From Timema cristinae (taxonomy: Eukaryota > Arthropoda > Insecta > Phasmatodea > Timematidae): a stretch of 64,000 nucleotides of DNA. This document shows, piece after piece, positions 47,301-56,300 of this stretch. The translations under genes were made by a program, and so were the position numbers. The notes under the pieces are model-generated. The model made no database searches. It had not been told where the DNA came from and saw nothing but the letters and a program-made list of their open reading frames with translations. The DNA lies in the NCBI GenBank assembly GCA_039000515.1, contig JBCFYV010011164.1, positions 36,491,521 to 36,555,520 of the forward strand, read 5' to 3'. The stretch's first letter is position 1. Each line of letters opens with the position of its first letter.

Positions 47301-50300
47301 AGAGAAGAACTGAAATGTGATCACATGACTAGCTCTAAGCCAATCCATCACAATAAGTCAACGTGAACTGCTTTGGTCGCCCTGAAACAGTAGAAACAAT
47401 CTCAGCCATATCTACACTGCTCTATAAAATCTTCTTGAGATAGCCAAACCCATTTCAAAACGCAATGCGCAAAGCGAGATACAAGTAGACGATCACCTTA
47501 ACTCTTGTTGTGAGGAGATTTGAAATAATTCGATAAATATAAAGTGGATGTCGTTCTTATTCTGTGTTGATTTATTTCATGACACAACACAACACAGTAA
47601 TATTAAAACGTTAATCATTATATTAAAGAGGTGCTTACTCACTGGAAAATAAAATATTATGACAGCCAGCCATTCCTAGTTGATGTTGCAAAGCATCATG
47701 ATCAAACATTCATTTCTATTAGCATGTGATTTGTTGCACCAATCAAACAGATTCTGCTCTGAATTTTCGGTGAACGTGGTAATAAAGTTTTAAATTACGC
47801 AAAAACTCATCCGTGTGGGCAGGGTTAGATTTATTTACGTATTTTGGGGGCCTCAGGGTAGCATACAATATGTGAGCCTCCATAAACTAATGTAAATTAC
47901 ATCATAGCATGTCCGAGGAAAGGTAAAGACTAAGCAACTTTTTGTGTACGGATAGACTGGGCGAGCAAGCGAGCGACTGAAAAATAAAATATAGCACATG
48001 TGTTGAAATGAGAGGTGGCTAGACTGGAGCGAGTGAGCGAGCGAGCGACCCGAGCGACTCGCTTGAAAGACAGAATTGGTTTTATTTTTCAAGCACGATT
48101 CTCAAGCAGGAACAGTCTAGCTTATAGGCGCTGGGCAGTTTTTGTTATGTTGGTCCTGTGCGTGTCAGGAAAACTTTTAAATTTGGCACGATAAATTACT
48201 TTTATTACTATTGATACGCTTAGCGCACTTATATATAGAAAGGCTTGTATAACTCGAACAGAGAAATATATATATATCTCCGTTCGAGTTATACAAGCCT
48301 TTCTTGCTACTAACGGCCTAATCTAAGTGGTAAGATCAGAAAAATCATATATATATATATATGATTTTTCTGCAAGACAGGCTTGTATAACTCGAACGGA
48401 TATTAATACGTCGTAGTGTTAAACATAAGATAAAAAGTAAGAGCCGATGTCTTAATACTTCAATATTATAATCAAAGGAGGCCTTTACAAACAGAAATCA
48501 CCGTTAGCGTGGAGAGGTGATGGGAAAACTACAACAATAGTTCCTTTTTTATAAACTTGCAATAACTTTGTAAGAATTTTTGAGTAGCTGAGATGAACGA
48601 AGTGTATTTTACAGATACATTTTCACTAATAGACTGGGATCAGTTTGGGAATTACTCGCTGGCCCGCTCAACATTTTGGCCAGACAGTCGCTCAGTCACT
48701 CGCGCGCTCTCTTTTCAGTCTGGCTAAACTCTTAAGGTACCTTTTATTGGATCACATAAAATATGTTTATATTATGTCGATATAATCTTCCACAATAGAC
48801 AATTCTACCATTCACAATTCTAGTATTCTGCTTAACTATCTGAATAAAACACAAACTGGGACTCACCAAGAACACAACAGACATCTGAATTTCAACGTTT
48901 CTCGAGAGTAACTGACTAAATTTGTCAGAGCAACAACGAATTGGAAAACAAAAATTGCATCAAAGGCACCGCTGAGACAGTAGTTCGGTCAGCCGGTTTG
49001 TGGAAACACTTTGAGTGGAATCGCCCCAGCACGCCGAAAGGGAGGCCAATGTATATTTTAGAGCGAATGCGCAAAATTTTAAATTATCAACGGGGAATTT
49101 CCTAGTAAATCTTTCAATTGTCGTTAGGATTTTTATTTTTAATCCAAGCTGCACACACATGAATTTGTTCACACCTAATTATTTTGTGCAGGGATAACAT
49201 TATGTTAGACACAAATCAAGAAAGCATTTACAATAGAAAATATACTTTTTCTTTTTTCTTTTGGGGGTTAGCCCCTCCCCCCCTTAAACCCCTACCTGCC
49301 TATGTGTGTCAATGTAAGTTAATAGTACCACCACTTGCTACAAGAGCATATTGCATTACCTCTGTAATGGCCCTAAGAGCCCTTTTATGCAGGCGTTTTG
49401 TGCTGTGTGCCGCATGACACACGACGTTTTGTGCTGTGTGCCGCATGACACACGACGTTTTGTGCTGTGTGTGGCATGAAAAACGACGTTTTGTGTTGTG
49501 TATCGCATGACACACGACTTTTTGTGTTGTGTACCGCATGACACACGACGGCAAAAGCCGTCACGTTTTGTAAGTCACTGGGAGCAAACTAGTCCTTTTA
49601 TGCTCTTCCGTCTGAAAAACTTGCCTTATAGTTTTATAAAACATGCCATCGTGTCCTAAAGAACGCCAGTGGCAAAAGTCGCTTGAGATATTCTAATTAC
49701 ATGACATCTTAAGGGTCTATTCATGCAAACGCGCCGCTTGACTGCCATCCGTTGTTTAGACACCCTTGCCTAGTATACAAGATTGGCCCCGCTGCGTGAA
49801 GGTTTACAAGTGGGATTATTTTGTCATTTAAATAAATGATATTTTTTCTAAGTTTTATAAAAAAGAAAGAAGATTTGGATATTGAACATTCTAAAGATGA
49901 GGTCAAGAAAAATATACCAATTTGGGATTCATCATGAGAGGAGTACAAAACCAAAAATATCAAGAAAAGTCAATACATAGAAAAAAGTGTGTGATAAACT
50001 TTACCATTCAAAAATAGTTTTTTTTAAAACGTGTCTCCATCATTTCTTAATCTTTTTAGACCCGCCTTGGTGGCGTAGTTGGCTAATGCGCTTGTCGTGT
50101 TGAGCTCGACTGCTGAGGACGGGGAGATCGAGGTTCGAATTTCGGTCGGGTGAACTGGGGGTGGTTTTTCCTAAATGGTTTTCCACTCTCACTCCTCGCA
50201 AATGTGGGTTAACTTCCTCTAATTCAACCTTCCCAATTCCTAATCCATTAACGTAATTAATACTTAAAGCGTATAACCCCAACGGTTAGTGAGACGCGGT

Positions 50301-53300
50301 GCTAAATATTATTATTATTAATAATCTTTTTAGAGGTTACAAAATGCTCCATCTTCAAATATTTTAGTTTATGTAGTTGATGGAATAGACTTCCCATTTT
50401 CTTTTCCGTCTATTCAACGTGATTTATCCTCCACAACTACTAATTATTTTTTTAACGGGTGGCAAATGCCACGTGTATAAAATGAACCTACAAAACGTGA
50501 TGGATTTTGCCGTCGTGTGTTGCGTGGTATGAAACGCCTGCATAAAAGAGCTCTTAGTTGAAAGCTTACAGTTAATTAAATTAGTCTTTTCAGATGACGT
50601 TCTAATGGAGTGATTGTGTAAATTCAGAAAACAGACAGGCACTGGTTTCAAGCCTGATTAGGTTAGCTAATTTGGTAGAGCATTTGTTTCGTAGAGGAGA
50701 GTGACCAGTGTTCATATCCCTGTCCAGGTCTTATATCTATGAATGTAAAGCACATAATTATTCGAACAGATTAAGTTTGTATTCCATTTTCAACATTTGT
50801 TCTTTATCTTGCCACTTTATATCTGTTTCTTCTCCCAGCCAAAGAACAACAGGAAAATGAGCTAGTCATATATAAAAATTGTGGTTTCTACAACTCGTTA
50901 ACTTGTGTTTACAAACTGACAACGCCGTATAGGAGAAATGCTGCTGGAACCACCATCTTGCAACGCCGCATTATCTCACCTTCACAGTACAAGAAACGTC
51001 AGACACAAAGTTACGCTACAGCAACTGTAATACTCTCTGATGAGCTAGCATACCTGTATTGGACTTTGCTCACTGCTATCCCTTTGTCATCATCCACTTT
51101 TTCCCAGCCTGTGGCTAGGTCCGTTCAGTAAAAGCTTGCCGTGTTCAATAAATGGTTGTTAATCGTATGCACTTATGTGCACATACAGATTGTTTCTAAA
51201 CGCAATGTCCAAACTTCCCAGCATCTGTGGGCAGAAATAGACAGAAAATTCCTAGTAAAAAAAAGTCTGGAAAAGTCATCTTGTATAACTAAATGAAAGT
51301 TGAAGTAAGACGCAACCACGCCGGATGTGCGCAGCTGTAAGTACGTGCGTGTACAACAAGTTGCATATCATTAGGCGGGCAGAAATGCCCAACCACGGGC
51401 AACGTTGCTGAAGACTCGAAGCCCGCGTCTAACGCAGTCGCCAGATACTGTTGTGACCAAGGCGGGATGGTGTTTGTGAACACCTGATGTGATGTGTCTA
51501 CCTAATGATATGCAACTTGCTGTACACGTACGTACTTAAGGCTGCGATCTCCCGGCGTTGTTGCGTCTAGCATTCAACTTTCATTTAGTAATACAATATG
51601 ATTTTTCCAAACTTATTTACTAGGATTTTATGTTTCTTTCTGTCCACAGATGCAGAGGTTTAAGTTTGGGCAAGATACTTTAGAAACACCTGTACATGTG
51701 TGTGAATCAATATGGTTGATTTAATTTTGTGAACCCAGGTTGAAAAGCCTTTCCGTCATAGAAGATACCTGAAGTTCATCGCTCTACCTAATGCGACAAC
51801 CGAGGTACCTGTTGGATCTCAAGTGTCAGTCGCAGGATGGGGGAAGACACACAAGGTGAGTGTTGGACAGTCAACAAGGTAGCTACAAGGCACTTAGCCA
51901 GGGGGGGGGGGAGTAGCCGAGACTGACACACCTTTAAATCATAGTTAATACCGCATTTAATAAAAAAAAACTCTTCGGTGGCCTCGTGGGCTAAAGCGCT
52001 ACTCTCACAGTAGACTAGACTGCCTATGACGGGGAGATCAAGGTTCTAATCTCGGTTCGGGTGTACTGAGGATTGCTTTTACAAAATTGATTTACACTCT
52101 TTTTCCCTTCAAATGCGGGTACACTTCCTCTAAATATCACTTTTTGATCCCTAAAATTATTAGCGTAATTAGTACATAAGCGCATAACCCGAACGCCTGG
52201 TGGGACATGGCGCTAAAAAAATGTTACGTTTAAAATTTACTAACTGAAAAATAAAGCTATTCTTTAATTTATGAGTAAATTATCATAACATTATCTATGA
52301 ATTACTGTAATATATGTAACATGCAGTTTTAATAGGCGTATCGTGTCATACAGTCATCAAAGAAATTGTGTATGCTGCAGGTTTTGATTAAGATTATAAA
52401 TAAACTGGCTATTTTCATTTTACCATGAAAATGACTTTTAGGGTACCTTACAGAAGCAGAATCTTCCGTATCTCCACAACTATTTGAGATACTAAATAAC
52501 TTATCATTTTAAAATTGTATTAATATTAAAAATTAAAAACTTTTATCTGAAATATATTTTTATAAATCCAACAGTTTCTAAGATATTGGCAAATATATTA
52601 ATACAATTTTATGAGCTTTAGTTGTAAAGATATACTACTTAAGTGTTAACGCAATAATTCTCCAATGCCAAAGAGTAATTAGATATATGTAAATCTCTAA
52701 AAGCTTATGTTGTTTTTCCTTAAACCTCTTAGGAGAAATGTTTGTACAACAATGATTTCTATCCATTTTAAACTCAATAGTCAATATTTACATTTTTCAT
52801 TGATCAAAATTTTTAAATGAGGAATTTAATAGCAATGCGATGGCATTAAGATTTGCAACACCTAATAAAATGTCGAAAATTTTAACTGGAAGTGAAATTT
52901 TAATACGAAGTGTTGACCCTTGTGAACCCAACATCGATCTTTTTTTATCGGTCCAAACATACAAATGAGGACATTAATTCTGTAAAAATAAAATTACATA
53001 ATTTAAAACCGAGACTAAAAAAAAGTTTTACATAAGTATAGTGCAATCTATACTTGGGTTTGCTAGTGTATATTATTTCGTTTCACATATATTACGAGTG
53101 TTGAGTGAATATCTCCATTTTTAAACAATAGAGTGAGAAAGTCCGTGCGGAGTTCCGTACCATTTATTTTAAATAGTGGTATTTGACCTGGGGTATGCGC
53201 ATCCCTGTGGGACATCTTAGGGGCACGTAAATTAAAAAATAATACAAACATGTACACATACAAGATGTTTGGAAACTCATAGCTCAATTTGCACTTACAG

Positions 53301-56300
53301 TTTGTTTAAACCAAATGTAATACAAGATCCCTAAACACTTACACCCAGAAATCTATGCTAATATCATTAAATGTTGTCCAAAGTTTTGGCGTTCAGTGCC
53401 GGGAGAGCAAAGCTGTTCAACCATGCGTGTGCAACAGGTTGCATAGGAGTTAGTCACGTGGCACTACACACCTCACATCTTGGAGTACGGCAGCAGAACA
53501 TAGCACAATTCATAGTAAACAGTACACCAGTACATATAGAAATGCGAATACGTTCTGAGATGCATGATTATACACCACAGAAAGTGCTTACAATTATTAC
53601 ATGTGCAGTGCTGCGTGACTAACTCCTATGAAACTTGTTGTACACGCATTCTTGAACAGCTTTGCTCTCCCGGAACTGTACGCCGAAATTTTAAACACAA
53701 TTTAGTGGCTAGCAGAGTTTTCCGGATGTAAGTTTGCACGTATTTTGTATTACTTTTGGTTCAAACAAACTATATGTGCAGTTTGGGCTATGAGTTTCCG
53801 AACACCTGTATATATGTATATTTTTAAACTTATTATTTAATAAATCGTTTTGGATATAATTTATTTAATTTATAAATTATAGAATATATATATATAGTAT
53901 GCATTATGCATCAACAACTTTGGGGGTACAAAGGGGAACAGAAATTGTATCTGGGAGTTCATGAACAAAACATTTTTATTAGCCCTTTATTGTATATATA
54001 TATATATATTTCATAGTGGTGTGTTACTAGGGTAGTCAGAATTTGTTGAAACTGTACTTGGGATATGTTCTACCTAGTCAGTCCCCACCTGACCAATCAC
54101 TTTGCGCTACATTAATCGCATGGAAACTGTATCTTTGTTGATACTGGGCCAATGAGTGATAAGAACAAATCACTGGTACAGTTTAGATTAACTCTGTTTA
54201 CCCTGGCAGCACTCCACGACAAGCCCCTGTTTGTCTCAAGATCTCTGATGGCGAGTACAGTCAGGTGCTGATGAAGGTGACTGTAGATATTCTGAGCATC
54301 TCAGAATGCCGCTCGAAGCTCAACAAATGGGTGTGGTTTCCAGTCACCAATAGGATGATCTGCGCCATAGCCGACAACAAGGACTCTTCTCAGGTAAACA
54401 AAGACATACGAGGCGGTTTTTTTTTTTTACGTAAGTGCCGTTTTGAAATTAAAAACATACACGTGTACTTTTTTTATAAATTTAATTTTTACATGAAAGC
54501 CTGTACTTTAATTTACTTTTCAACATAATTTCCATTAATATTAAGGCACTTGTCGTATCGTTCAACCAGCTTTTTAATTCCATCCTCATATAAATCTGCC
54601 GCCTGATTTGATATCTACTGCAACACAGCCGTTTTGAGGGCTTCACCATCGTCGTGGCGCTGACCACCGAGATGCTTTTTTAAATGCAGGAACAAGTGGT
54701 AGTCATTAGGTACTAGATTGGGGCTGTACGGTTGTTGTTTCCAGCCAAATGATGCAATGAGATCTTGGGTATGATTAGCCACATTTGGACGGGCATTGTC
54801 ATCAAGCAAAACAATCCCCTTATTCAGCATGCCACGCCTTTTGTTTTGGATTGCACGGCGCAGTTTAGTTAAGGTCTCAGAATTTATTATGTCCCCACGA
54901 GGCAAGAAATCCACAAGCAACACCCCTTCCTATCCCAAAATACAGTACACATGATTTTTCGGGCTGAAATTGTTTTCTTGAACTTCACTTTCTTGGGTGA
55001 TGTTGAATGCCGCCATTCCATGGATTGTTGTTTCGATTCCAGCGTATCATGAGCCACCCATTTTCGTCACCTGTGACAATTTGGCTTAAAAAATCATCAC
55101 CAAAATCACTGTATTGCTCAAGGAAAGTCAACGCACTGGCCAAACGTTTGGTTTTGTGCACCTCAGTCAACATTCTTGGTACCCAGCGTGAGCACAACTT
55201 ACGATAATTTAAGTGTTCTATCACAATTGCATAAAGAACACTTCTTGAAACTTGAGGAAATTCATTAGATAAAGATTAAATCGTAAAGTGTCTGCTCTCT
55301 CAAACTTTTCCATCAACTTTCTGTGCCAAGTATTCAGTAATGACAGAAGGTCCACTTCGTTCCTCATCATGCATATTCGTGTGGCCATCTTTAAATGCTA
55401 TAACCCATTTTATTACTATTTTCTTCGCTCATAATGTTTTCTTCACAATCTTCACTGATCTGCTGATGAATTTCAGCCACTTTCACATCTTTTGATGAAG
55501 AAAACGAATAACAGAGCGTATTTTACAGTCGGTGGGGTTTTAAATTGACTGAGCCATTTTAAATACTCACAAAGAGACGTAAACAAGGTCGAATACTTCC
55601 GTAATGGCGTTTGTAGCTAGCCAACAGATGGAGGTACTCAACGCGCATGCGCGGAACGGCAGCCGCAGCGCTGCAGCGGCCGAATTTTAAAACAGTACTT
55701 ACTTTTTAAAAAAACACGCCTCGTACATATAGGCAGCCCCTCTAGCTAGCTATTATATTTGTTAATAACGGTTATAGCCTCATATGGTCACGGGATGACT
55801 CTTGAGTAGCTCAGTGGTTAGAGAATTGGCATACTAAGTCAAATGTCCCGGGTTCGATTCTTGTGTCCAAGTGTCATTTTTCAATTTAAATAATATGAGT
55901 TTAGATGAGACTATACCAGTAATTAATACATATAATTGCTTGGCTATTTAATAATCATGATATGCGCATTAGTACAAATTGTCATTGCACTATTGTTAGC
56001 ATAAAACCCTCTCAAGTTGAAGGTGGTGCTGCGTTATCCAATACTCATGATCATTGATCACTCATGTGTAACTGATGATTTCCACAAGTCCATCACAGAC
56101 TCTGTCTTAAATTATGAGTGAATAATGACCCTGATCAAGGGACAACTCCTGGATAGCTCAGTGGTAAGGTAGATAATTGGCGTACTAAGCCATAGGTTTC
56201 AGGTTTGATTCCCATGTCCAAAAGCCATTTTTCAATTCAAACATTATGATATTTAAATGGGGCCATAACCTTAATCAATAGATGAGAATATACCAATATT

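Noticed and set aside
49394..49549. Short evenly spaced repeats resembling a CRISPR array
   Set aside because: Units are contiguous without unique spacers, lie inside a transposon end, and the context is eukaryotic.
53371..53622. 83-codon + frame
   Set aside because: Lies wholly inside the foldback MITE, spanning both arms.
54210..54240. Alternative acceptor CCTGGCAG at 54,209 for protease exon 6
   Set aside because: Using it in phase 0 gives an in-frame TGA; the acceptor at 54,240 has a pyrimidine tract and joins the conserved frame directly.
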